NCBI RefSeq assembly: GCF_023509475.1 | Contig: NZ_JAKSDZ010000028.1 | Coordinates: 1-39,428 of the forward strand | Direction: 5' to 3' | Length of the DNA stretch: 39,428 nt | Source: Aestuariirhabdus haliotis | GTDB lineage: Bacteria > Pseudomonadota > Gammaproteobacteria > Pseudomonadales > Aestuariirhabdaceae | Shown: piece by piece, positions 7,217 to 14,958 of the stretch | How positions within the stretch are numbered: the first letter of the stretch is position 1 | How the letters are laid out: each line of letters begins with the position of its first letter | Position numbers and translations under genes: made by a program | Notes under the pieces: generated by a model | Told to the model about the DNA's origin: nothing | Database searches by the model: none | The model's input: the letters and a program-made list of their open reading frames with translations, nothing else

Positions 7217-9109
7217 TTATGCCGCCACGTCGGCGTTTTTGGCTCTTAGCAAACGCCCCAGGGCTTCGCGTCCGAAGGCGTCACTGAAGTCATTTTTTTC
7301 CCAGGCTACCTTGCCACCAATCAGCACCAGATCAACCACTTCATCGGAACGGTTCACTAATTGATGGTGACTAAACTCTTCCCGATAAACCCGCTCCACA
7401 CTGGCTTCACCATCGTAGCGGGCCAGTGTGTCGGGATTAATCAGTATCAGATCAGCCACATCGCCTTCGTAGAGGGTACCGCCGTCAACACCGAAGACAT
7501 CCGCGGCGTCTTTGGTCAATCGCTTGACCATATAGCTGACATCTTTATCGCCCCCCTCGGCCGCCAGCTTCAAGCTGCGCAGGTTAACATCGTAAAACGC
7601 CATATTGGTCAGATGTGCACCGCAGTCGTTAAAGCCCGGTAACAACAGCGGGTCCATCAACAACTCACGCACGGTCTGAATATCCCGATTGGCCGTAATA
7701 GTGCACCAGCTGATATCGGTATCGAAGGTACGCAGTATCTGCAGCATAAAATCGGCTTCATCGGATACCCAGAAGAAGTCGCGTTCTACCAGAGCTTTTT
7801 CATCGGCTTGCATATCGGCAACAGCGTTCCCGGCTTTGATGGCCAGAACCCGATCGAACAATGTCTGGAAATCCATACCCTGCCAATTGCTTTGCGGGCA
7901 GAGATCGACGGTCATATCCGCCAGTGTGCGGTTAAAGGCATAATCTTCCAAATTCAGTTTGCGCTTCAGCCGATCGAGGTTCCAACCGGTTTTGCCCGTC
8001 ATCCACATCTTGCGGAAGGTTTTAATGTACTCGGCATCGTTAAGAATCTTCAGCCGGGTAGCACGATCTTCCAGCTCGGTTTCATTGAGCCTTCGCAGTT
8101 CTGGAATCTCTTCTGCCAGAGGTGTTATGGCACCGTCGGACCAGGTTTTAAAGGGTGCGCCCAGTGCTTGCATATGGAAGCTTCCCTGTACCCATTTGGA
8201 ATTCAATACTCGCGACAGGGTTTTCGCCAGGCGGGCAATTTTCCAGTTATTGGCCAGATCCAGTGCGGCAACGACCGTAGTTTTTAAAGGTTTGCCATGC
8301 AGACGGCCGCTGGTCAGGAGAAAGGTTTTCAGGGTGCCAATCACACTGTCTTTCGGCGGTGTCGCCTGCCAAAGTGAATTTTGCTCACGAACAACCTGTG
8401 TCAACTGCTTAAGCTCGCCATACTTGGCAAACTGGGTGGGAATGGTTTTGTCGCAATGGGGCTGCCCGGCCAGATAATGAAACGGCAAAGCGTCCGTCGA
8501 AAAGCCAGCATAGCCTTGCTTTAAGGCATCACGCAGCGTGCTTTTCATGGCTTCGACCTCCTGCGTACTGGGGTCCCGACTGATACTGTTTTCAAACCCC
8601 ATGGCTTCGATTCGCAGCATCGAATGGGGCATCAACGTCACCACATTGGGCCCAAGACTCAGCTGTTCCAAGTGCTCCAGATAACCCTGGGGAGTGCTCC
8701 AGTCGACTTTGTCGGCACAGCTTCTGAGTACCGATTTGGGAATATTTTCAACCCGGGCATAGCAATCCACAATGGGGTCATTGGCACCATCACGCTGGGC
8801 ACCGAAGGCCAGACCCAGGCTGCAGTTGGCGATTACCACCGTGGTGGTACCGTGACGGGTGGATTCCGGCAACCCCGGAGCCACTTCCAACTCCAGATCA
8901 TAGTGGGTATGAATGTCGAACAAACCAGGCATTAACCACTGCCCGGTGGCGTCTATGACTCGGCCCGCACTCTGCTCACTTAGATTGGGCCCACGGCTTA
9001 CAATTTTACCGCCAGCTATCGCTACGTCTTCGATGACAGGGGTTTCACCGTTATTAAAGACCTTGGCATTTTTTATCAGGATATCGATGTCAGGTTGTTG
9101 ATCGCTCAT
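7217..9109 (-). CDS. Amidohydrolase, N-acyl-D-amino-acid deacylase-like
   Basis: This is a metal-dependent amidohydrolase of the D-aminoacylase / N-acyl-D-glutamate deacylase group (COG3653-like), predicted cytoplasmic, 630 aa. Visible hallmarks, counted from the chosen start, are the N-terminal composite domain (ILIKNAKVF), the first metal motif MPGLFDIHTHYD near residue 65, a cysteine in VVIANCSLG matching the metal-bridging Cys of this group, and NDCGAHLTNMAFYD near 500, which replaces the usual SDAGAH aspartate segment. The ATG at 9109 has GAGAG upstream; the frame is open to 9187 but without support. It is longer than typical D-aminoacylases (about 480-500 aa). The true substrate may be another N-acyl or cyclic amide. 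Confidence 0.85.
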   Translation of the reverse strand: MSDQQPDIDILIKNAKVFNNGETPVIEDVAIAGGKIVSRGPNLSEQSAGRVIDATGQWLMPGLFDIHTHYDLELEVAPGLPESTRHGTTTVVIANCSLGLAFGAQRDGANDPIVDCYARVENIPKSVLRSCADKVDWSTPQGYLEHLEQLSLGPNVVTLMPHSMLRIEAMGFENSISRDPSTQEVEAMKSTLRDALKQGYAGFSTDALPFHYLAGQPHCDKTIPTQFAKYGELKQLTQVVREQNSLWQATPPKDSVIGTLKTFLLTSGRLHGKPLKTTVVAALDLANNWKIARLAKTLSRVLNSKWVQGSFHMQALGAPFKTWSDGAITPLAEEIPELRRLNETELEDRATRLKILNDAEYIKTFRKMWMTGKTGWNLDRLKRKLNLEDYAFNRTLADMTVDLCPQSNWQGMDFQTLFDRVLAIKAGNAVADMQADEKALVERDFFWVSDEADFMLQILRTFDTDISWCTITANRDIQTVRELLMDPLLLPGFNDCGAHLTNMAFYDVNLRSLKLAAEGGDKDVSYMVKRLTKDAADVFGVDGGTLYEGDVADLILINPDTLARYDGEASVERVYREEFSHHQLVNRSDEVVDLVLIGGKVAWEKNDFSDAFGREALGRLLRAKNADVAA

Positions 9110-9148
9110 GGGTAACTCTCGCCCTATTATTGTTGTGGTGATTGCTTG

Positions 9149-9154
9149 ATTATA
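9149..9154 (-). promoter_or_regulatory. Candidate -10 box for the amidohydrolase gene
   Basis: The minus strand reads TATAAT here, 40 bases upstream of the amidohydrolase ATG, within an AT-rich 94-base gap. No good -35 hexamer is seen, so the gene could also be read through from the TetR gene behind it. Confidence 0.25.
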
Positions 9155-9203
9155 TGATTTATCAATAATTTCCGGTTGCTTACACACCTTTGTTTATGAT
9201 TTT

Positions 9204-9821
9204 TTATGATAGTTTTTCACATTTTTCAAAGTAGCTTGCCAACATGGCAGCACCCAGATCGAGCACTTCGGTTTTGGGTACGGAAGATTCACTGAACACG
9301 TGGCGGTGCACCAGGCCTTCGGCCATAGCAAACAGGTTAAAGGCCACGGTTTCGGGTGATTCGACATTAAAACTTTGCACAAACAACCGAACCCGCTGTT
9401 CCAGTACCGCCTCACCCTGATCGAGAATCCGGGCCAGGGAAGCATCGATATTACGCCGGTGCTCCAGCACCTGATGCAGCTCTGGTGTTTGTTGGTGAAA
9501 ATCGTAAATCAGTGACAGTACACGGCGAAACACGGCCTTTATGTCATCACCAACGTCTAGCGCATTATCAGGAATCAATTCAATCCCGGTCGGCGCCACA
9601 TCCGCCTGTAGCTGCTCCATTCTCTGCTGGGCAACCACACGCAGGATATCGTCTTTGTTGTCAAAATATTGATAGAAGGTTCCCGTCGCCACCCCGGCAC
9701 GGGCTGCCACCGTTTTAGCAGTGGTCGCTTCATAGCCCCATTCGCTAAAATTGAGGATCGCGGCCTCTATCAGGGCTGTGCGCTTCATGCGGGCACGGGT
9801 CTGGGTCGGCAGACTCTTCAT
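9204..9821 (-). CDS. TetR-family transcriptional regulator
   Basis: This 205-aa protein has a TetR/AcrR N-terminal helix-turn-helix: MKRTALIEAAILNFSEWGYEATTAKTVAA leads into ARAGVATGTFYQYFDNKDDIL at roughly residues 12-62. An all-helical ligand and dimer domain follows. A ribosome binding site (GGAG) lies just before the ATG. The gene is divergent from the MEST-like hydrolase and is followed on the same strand by the amidohydrolase. A perfect 20-bp palindrome lies between the divergent starts and is the obvious candidate operator. It probably represses itself and the hydrolase until a small hydrophobic ligand binds. The ligand is unknown. Confidence 0.92.
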   Translation of the reverse strand: MKSLPTQTRARMKRTALIEAAILNFSEWGYEATTAKTVAARAGVATGTFYQYFDNKDDILRVVAQQRMEQLQADVAPTGIELIPDNALDVGDDIKAVFRRVLSLIYDFHQQTPELHQVLEHRRNIDASLARILDQGEAVLEQRVRLFVQSFNVESPETVAFNLFAMAEGLVHRHVFSESSVPKTEVLDLGAAMLASYFEKCEKLS

Positions 9822-9907
9822 AAGGCTCCATCAGGATAAATGGCGGATTCAAACGACCGCAACGGACCGCCTGCACCGTTCAACATTGACCAAGTTTTGC
9901 ACCAAAT

Positions 9908-9927
9908 TGAACTTGACGTCAAGTTCA
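9908..9927. promoter_or_regulatory. Perfect 20-bp palindrome, candidate TetR operator
   Basis: The half-site TGAACTTGAC is followed at once by its exact reverse complement GTCAAGTTCA. The site lies 86 bases from the TetR start and 55 from the hydrolase start. A TTGACG hexamer inside it (9913-9918), with CAATAT at 9937-9942 (18-base spacer), could form a weak promoter for the hydrolase, so a bound repressor would block it. Size and symmetry match TetR-family operators. Confidence 0.75.
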
Positions 9928-9982
9928 TGGATGGGTCAATATTTATCCCCTAACCTGACCCTAAAATAATAAGGAACGTACT

Positions 9983-10912
9983 ATGGATACGTTAACCAGG
10001 CCGCAGAGCACTCCTGATGCGAACCCAGCCTCCAGCCCTGAGCAGTGGCGCGAACAGGGAGCAATCCTGCGTCTTAACGACCATAACCTCTTTGTTATGG
10101 ACCAGGGCGATCGCGGCCTGCCGACCCTGTTGCTGATTCACGGTTTCCCCACCTCCAGCTGGGATTGGCAACCTGTCTGGAATACCCTCAGCAAGCGCTA
10201 CCGCCTGGTCAGCATGGATATGCTGGGCTTCGGATTTTCTGATAAGCCCGATCCACACCATTACAGCATTCACGAACAGGCGGATCTGTTTGAAGCACTG
10301 ATCCAGACCAAGCAGCTTGGGGACTTTCATGTGCTGGCCCACGACTACGGTGATACCGTGGCGCAAGAGCTGCTGGCACGGCAGCTGGAAGGCCAGGGTG
10401 CCGGTCAATGGCTCTCTTGCTGCTTTCTCAATGGCGGACTCTTCCCGGAAACCCATCGAGCCCTGCTCACCCAAAAACTGCTATTAAGCCCACTGGGAAA
10501 ATGGGTCAACAAGCTGGCGGGCTATCATAAATTTCGCCAGAGTTTCAGCTCGGTATTCGGTGCCAACAGCAAGCCCAGTGAACAGGAGTTGCAAGCGTTC
10601 TGGCGCATCATCAACACTCACAACGGCAAACATATTTTCCATAATTTGATCACCTATATGCGCGATCGCATCGAGCATCGAGAACGCTGGGTAACCGCTT
10701 TACAGCGATCGGACATTCCCCTGGCCTTGATCAACGGCGCCTCCGATCCCGTGTCCGGCCAACATATGGTGGCTCGCTATCAGGAGCTCAATTGCCGGCT
10801 CGATTATCTGGGACAGTTGCCCGATATCGGCCATTACCCACAGGTTGAAGATCCGGCCGCCGTGCTGGAGCATTATTTGTGCTTCCTGAATCAGGTCGCT
10901 AAAGAATCCTGA
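9983..10912 (+). CDS. Alpha/beta hydrolase, MEST/PEG1-like
   Basis: This 309-aa alpha/beta hydrolase resembles the mesoderm-specific-transcript (MEST/PEG1) group through shared blocks: LIHGFPTSSWDW (oxyanion region, His53), GFGFSDKPDPHHYSI, HDYGDTVAQELLAR, NGGLFPETHRALL, and GHYPQVEDP. The putative nucleophile is Asp121 in AHDYGD, as in epoxide hydrolases and haloalkane dehalogenases, with His284 as the catalytic histidine. An aspartate nucleophile argues for epoxide or halide ester-intermediate chemistry rather than a serine esterase. No biochemical function is settled for bacterial MEST-like proteins. No signal peptide is seen. It is divergent from the TetR gene across the palindrome, so its expression is probably induced by the TetR ligand. 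AAGGA lies just before the ATG. Confidence 0.88.
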   Translation: MDTLTRPQSTPDANPASSPEQWREQGAILRLNDHNLFVMDQGDRGLPTLLLIHGFPTSSWDWQPVWNTLSKRYRLVSMDMLGFGFSDKPDPHHYSIHEQADLFEALIQTKQLGDFHVLAHDYGDTVAQELLARQLEGQGAGQWLSCCFLNGGLFPETHRALLTQKLLLSPLGKWVNKLAGYHKFRQSFSSVFGANSKPSEQELQAFWRIINTHNGKHIFHNLITYMRDRIEHRERWVTALQRSDIPLALINGASDPVSGQHMVARYQELNCRLDYLGQLPDIGHYPQVEDPAAVLEHYLCFLNQVAKES

Positions 10913-10915
10913 ACG

Positions 10916-10945
10916 ATCAGTACAGACTTCAAAAGCTGTACTGAT
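10916..10945. terminator. 10-bp hairpin between convergent genes
   Basis: ATCAGTACAG (10916-10925) pairs perfectly with CTGTACTGAT (10936-10945) across a 10-nt loop. It starts four bases after the hydrolase stop and contains the last codons and stop of the convergent autotransporter gene. It probably ends transcripts from both sides, though no T-tract is present. Confidence 0.5.
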
Positions 10946-12932
10946 AACCGGTCGACAACCAGATACTGGGCGCTTGGCCCTCGGTGGTGCCATTGAGATT
11001 AATGGAAAACAGGGCGTTTTCTATCACATCGTATTCGATGCCCAGCCCCAGTTTGAGCCAACTCTGTTTGCTGTCGGGACCTTCCAGCTCGAAACGGGTT
11101 ACGCCGCTGGCTTCACCGGACAGTCGATAGCCATCATCATTATTGCTGTGTACTCCTTCCAATTGACTGGTAACACGCAGCCGATCATCGATACGGGTCA
11201 ACCCCTGCAGGCCCAGTCGCAGATCTGCCGAATAACCGGTAGCCTTGTTAAAGCGAGCCGGGAAACCGCCACCGGTTTCCGTGTAACTGTCCACCGAGGT
11301 TTCGAAGTAACTGACAGAGGCATAGGGATTAATACGAGTCGAGGACAACTGCAAGGCGTTATCCCATTCAAAATGCGAACGCACCCCTGTGCTATTGGTA
11401 TCCGGCGAGCCTTTGGAGCTAACCGCCGTACCGGCATTAAGATAGCCTCGCTTAATATCCGCTTCGCCATGGCTGTAAAATACAGTCAGGGCACCCCATA
11501 ACTGCGAATCGCCAAGCTTATGCATCGGTGCCAATAACTCGCCAACGACATAAATAGCATCGGCATCCAGATCACCGTTTTGATACAGATCGTATTCGGA
11601 TGCCCAGCTTTTGCCTAATGAAATATTCAACTGCACCTGGCCAAAATTGTAACACCCGGTGGCTTCCGCCATACCCAGACGGCCATCGCGATCCTCATGA
11701 TCGTCGTACCCCCAGTCGCCTCCGATCCGGAAACAACGCTCGCCAGGCGCCACTCGACGCGACAACGGATTGGAGTGCAGTCCGTGCATTAGCATCTCAC
11801 TTTTCATCGCTAAGGAACCGAGCACCACGGTATTACCTTGCAGACTGGCCGCGTATTCATCAAGCGCTATGGCGCCATCAACCCGCACCAACAGAGGCCG
11901 GTTGTCACTGGCAAGCCCGACAACCACCAGGCCGTCGGCACTGACACCGCTTACCCTCGACATTTCAAAACCCGGCGCCACCTCAACCTCATTATCGTCC
12001 AGCCATTGATTAATGGTTTGCAGGCCGTCGGTCTCAGTCCAGCGAAAGGCGCTGGAGCTCGATCCGCCACCGGCCCAGGAATCACCAACCACCACCGAGC
12101 CATCCGCATTTACTGCAGTTGCCTTACTTTGTGTTTTGCCGGGCAGCAGCCCTAAAGCTTGCATACCTGCGGCCTGAGTCCAGCGAAAGGCCTCGTCGTA
12201 TCCGGAAAAACGGTTGCTACCGACCACCACAGCACCATCCGCGCTAATCGCAAGCGCATCACTGTAGTTGCTCGTTACATCTAACTGTTGCATGCCACCG
12301 CTTTGGGTCCAACGAAAGGCTTCGGGCCTTCCCCCCGCATCATCGGAGAAGCCGACAATGACAGTGCCATCGGCGCTTATACCACGGGCAATACTGGTTC
12401 CGGTCGAGCCGGCTAACGTGCCCAGGCTGACCATACCGCCGGCTTGAGTCCAGCGAAACGCTCGATATTGCCCGTCGACACTGTCATAGCTTTGGCCAAC
12501 CGCCACGCTCCCATTGGCGTTGATTCCGTAGGCTTCGGTCTCTCCACCCAGGCTACCCAACGCCTGCATGCCGGAACCCTGAGTCCAGAGATAGGCTTCC
12601 CGTTGCCCGCCAGCATTGAGCGAGGTGCCCAAGATGACGGTACCATCAGCATTAAGAGCACCGACAATTGGAAAACTGTGGCCTGCCAAGACGCCAATGT
12701 CTTGTACTGCGCCTTCTTCGGTCCAACGGTAGGCCAGAGCAGTTCCGGATACCACAGCACCCGCTACCACCCGACCATCAGCACTTATTGCGGGTAGCAT
12801 CGGCAAAAAGGATGCGCCCGCCGGAAGAGAATCTTTGATCTCGACAATCTGACCATCGGCATAAACCGAAGCTATCCCACCGACGGCCCACCACAGGACA
12901 GCCGCACATATCACTTTGCTTTTACTGCTCAT
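10929..12932 (-). CDS. HAF-repeat autotransporter (copy 1)
   Basis: This 667-aa surface protein has a signal peptide (start MSSKSK, cleavage near SVYADG). About eight HAF-type repeats of the form SADGxVVVGxS...AFRWTQxxGMxxLGxL fill residues 40-360. The last 260 or so residues are an autotransporter-type beta-barrel ending in the aromatic motif TGYQYSF. The repeats probably form a beta-propeller passenger displayed outside the cell. The ATG at 12932 has AAAGGGTG upstream; a farther ATG at 12998 has no signal-peptide logic. It is paralogous to the gene at 14959, with barrels nearly colinear and passengers diverged. Function is unknown; adhesion or carbohydrate binding are guesses. Confidence 0.88.
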   Translation of the reverse strand: MSSKSKVICAAVLWWAVGGIASVYADGQIVEIKDSLPAGASFLPMLPAISADGRVVAGAVVSGTALAYRWTEEGAVQDIGVLAGHSFPIVGALNADGTVILGTSLNAGGQREAYLWTQGSGMQALGSLGGETEAYGINANGSVAVGQSYDSVDGQYRAFRWTQAGGMVSLGTLAGSTGTSIARGISADGTVIVGFSDDAGGRPEAFRWTQSGGMQQLDVTSNYSDALAISADGAVVVGSNRFSGYDEAFRWTQAAGMQALGLLPGKTQSKATAVNADGSVVVGDSWAGGGSSSSAFRWTETDGLQTINQWLDDNEVEVAPGFEMSRVSGVSADGLVVVGLASDNRPLLVRVDGAIALDEYAASLQGNTVVLGSLAMKSEMLMHGLHSNPLSRRVAPGERCFRIGGDWGYDDHEDRDGRLGMAEATGCYNFGQVQLNISLGKSWASEYDLYQNGDLDADAIYVVGELLAPMHKLGDSQLWGALTVFYSHGEADIKRGYLNAGTAVSSKGSPDTNSTGVRSHFEWDNALQLSSTRINPYASVSYFETSVDSYTETGGGFPARFNKATGYSADLRLGLQGLTRIDDRLRVTSQLEGVHSNNDDGYRLSGEASGVTRFELEGPDSKQSWLKLGLGIEYDVIENALFSINLNGTTEGQAPSIWLSTGYQYSF

Positions 12933-12968
12933 AACACCCTTTCTATTATTGCCATACGCATACTTCTG

Positions 12969-12982
12969 GTAATGCGCATTAC
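12969..12982. promoter_or_regulatory. Perfect 14-bp palindrome upstream of HAF copy 1
   Basis: The sequence GTAATGC followed by GCATTAC is a perfect 14-bp palindrome, 37 bases upstream of the autotransporter start. Position and symmetry suggest a regulator site. The rest of the gap to 13221 is AT-rich, with no other gene or clear element. Confidence 0.35.
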
Positions 12983-13221
12983 TACTTGCAACCGGCATCG
13001 GTAAAAGCCAACGCTAATCAGGAGGGGGTTTTTACATTAATTCAAAGCGAATAAAAAGAGGCTAACCAATAATAAAAGATCCTATCGCTTTATAGGGCAG
13101 CCAAAAACATCACATAGGTCATGAAATCTGGCCGGTGTCAGCGATAACCCTATAAAAATCAGGGTCTAAAACGAAAATATGGAGAAATATCTACGGAGGT
13201 TTTTCAGACGCTGATCTCTCA

Positions 13222-13256
13222 CAGACAGAGGTATCGGTAGAAGATACCCCTGTCTG
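13222..13256 (-). terminator. Terminator-like hairpin after the monooxygenase gene
   Basis: Arms at 13222-13235 and 13243-13256 form a 14-bp stem with a single A-C mismatch and a 7-nt loop, 25 bases past the minus-strand stop of the monooxygenase. No T-run follows on that strand, so the termination call rests on position and stem quality. Confidence 0.5.
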
Positions 13257-13281
13257 CAAGTCCGCAAAAAAACAGACAATT

Positions 13282-14754
13282 TCAATCGAAGGTCATAACA
13301 CCGTCTTCGATTTTGCCGTAACGGATGCTGAACATATCCTTGATAAAATTATCATGGTTGCGCCAGGGCGCTCTTGAGCCCTGTTTCGGAATATCATTCA
13401 GGGCGCGTTGAATATAACCCGAGGAGAGATTCACAATCGGTTCCCGGGTCATATCGTCAAACTGGCTGTGTTTGACCGAATGATCCACCGAAGGCATAGC
13501 AACCTGATACTGATGTTTTTCCATATGGTTGAGCAGACGACAAACGTAGTCGCAGGTCAGATCTGCTTTTAGCGTCCAACTGGCATTGGTGTAGCCAAAC
13601 ACCGTGGCGAAGTTGGGCAAGTTATTAAACATCATACCGCGATAATTCAGCAGCTCGTTGTGAGGCACGACCTGATCATCCATGCGCAATTCGATGCCGC
13701 TGAGAAACTGCACCTTTAAACCCGTTGCCGGCACAATAATATCCGCCGCAATGGATTCACCGGATTTAAGAAACACCCCATGCGGGGTAAAACGGTCGAT
13801 CTGGTCGGTCACGATCGACGCGCTGCCCGCGCGCAAGGCGGCGAACAGATCACCATCCGGGATCAAACACATACGCTGGTCCCAGGGTTTGTAACTGGGG
13901 TTAAAATGCACATCGACGTCAACGTCCGGTCCGACCGATTCCGCCGCCATATCGCGAAGAAATTTGCGTACTTTTTCCGGCTTGCGTTGGGACAGGGTAA
14001 AAATAAAAAGCGATAACAATGCATTTTTAGCGCGTAATAATTTGTAAGCCAGCTTATCGGGCAATAACCGGTTCAACCAGACCGCAATACCATCGATCGC
14101 TGGTCGGCTGAAAATATAGGTGGGTGAGCGCTGCAACATGGTCACGTGCTCCGCGGTTTTTGCCATGCTCGGCACGATGGTAATGGCCGTTGCACCACTA
14201 CCGATCACCAAGACTTTTTTATCGGCATAATCGAGATCTTCCGGCCAATGCTGGGGGTGGGCGATGGTGCCCTTGAACCCGTCGTAGCCCTCAAATTCGG
14301 GCAGATAACCCTGCTCATAATCGTAATAACCGGTACAGGTAATCAGGAAACGGCAACTGATTTGATAGGTTTCCCCGGTATCCTCACGGGATACCGAAAT
14401 AAGCCAACGCTTTTTACTTGACGACCAGTTTGCTCCGGTAACACTCTGCTGGTAGCGGATCTTCTTATCGACCCCATATTCCGCGGCGGTCTCGCTGAGG
14501 TACTTCAGAATATCCTTGGCATCGGCAATATCCTTGCGCTCGGTCCAGGGACGAAAGTTATAACCGAAGGTGTACATATCAGAGTCCGAACGCACCCCTG
14601 GGTAGCGAAACAGGTCCCAGGTGCCGCCCATGGCTGGCCGTCGCTCCAGAATGGCAAAGCTGTGTCCGGGGTTTTTCATTGTCAGGTGGCAACCTGCGCC
14701 AATACCCGAAACGCCAGCGCCTATCACCAGCACATCCAACTCTTCTGAACTCAT
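13282..14754 (-). CDS. FAD monooxygenase, Baeyer-Villiger type
   Basis: This flavin- and NADPH-dependent monooxygenase of 490 aa inserts oxygen into a carbonyl or heteroatom substrate. The N-terminal FAD site is VIGAGVSGIGAG (about residues 10-21). The Baeyer-Villiger fingerprint FKGTIAHPQHWP lies near 160-171 and matches FxGxxxHxxxWP. A second Rossmann motif, VIGSGATAI, follows near 183-191. RYPGVRSDSDMYTFGY is also typical of the class. The ATG at 14754 is preferred because GAGGGT precedes it; the ATG at 14766 has no ribosome binding site. It sits between two paralogous autotransporters and near the hydrolase and amidohydrolase. A ketone-to-ester step followed by hydrolysis is possible but unproven. 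Confidence 0.92.
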   Translation of the reverse strand: MSSEELDVLVIGAGVSGIGAGCHLTMKNPGHSFAILERRPAMGGTWDLFRYPGVRSDSDMYTFGYNFRPWTERKDIADAKDILKYLSETAAEYGVDKKIRYQQSVTGANWSSSKKRWLISVSREDTGETYQISCRFLITCTGYYDYEQGYLPEFEGYDGFKGTIAHPQHWPEDLDYADKKVLVIGSGATAITIVPSMAKTAEHVTMLQRSPTYIFSRPAIDGIAVWLNRLLPDKLAYKLLRAKNALLSLFIFTLSQRKPEKVRKFLRDMAAESVGPDVDVDVHFNPSYKPWDQRMCLIPDGDLFAALRAGSASIVTDQIDRFTPHGVFLKSGESIAADIIVPATGLKVQFLSGIELRMDDQVVPHNELLNYRGMMFNNLPNFATVFGYTNASWTLKADLTCDYVCRLLNHMEKHQYQVAMPSVDHSVKHSQFDDMTREPIVNLSSGYIQRALNDIPKQGSRAPWRNHDNFIKDMFSIRYGKIEDGVMTFD

Positions 14755-14866
14755 ACGGACCCTCATTATTATAATATTGTCACGTTGAATTTACTGTACC
14801 ATCGTATCAAAACCGATTGTAGCGGCGTTTGTTTCTATCTGAAACTTGGAGGGTGCCCCATAACGC

Positions 14867-14899
14867 AAAAAAGGCCGACACTCTCTCGAGTGTCGGCCT
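14867..14899 (-). terminator. Intrinsic terminator of HAF copy 2
   Basis: A perfect 12-bp GC-rich stem (14872-14883 with 14888-14899) has a TCTC loop. On the minus strand it is followed by six T (plus-strand A at 14867-14872, the last base shared with the stem). It lies 60 bases past the autotransporter stop. This is a textbook rho-independent terminator and separates the autotransporter from the monooxygenase transcript. Confidence 0.9.
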
Positions 14900-14958
14900 A
14901 AGGGACGGGTAACGTTCAACGGTCATCGCTCTACAAACGATGGCTAATTTGTGGGCTG

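Noticed and set aside
7808-8477. 159-aa and 172-aa plus-strand ORFs inside the amidohydrolase gene
   Set aside because: They overlap each other in different frames and lie antisense to a gene with clear catalytic motifs, so they are shadows.
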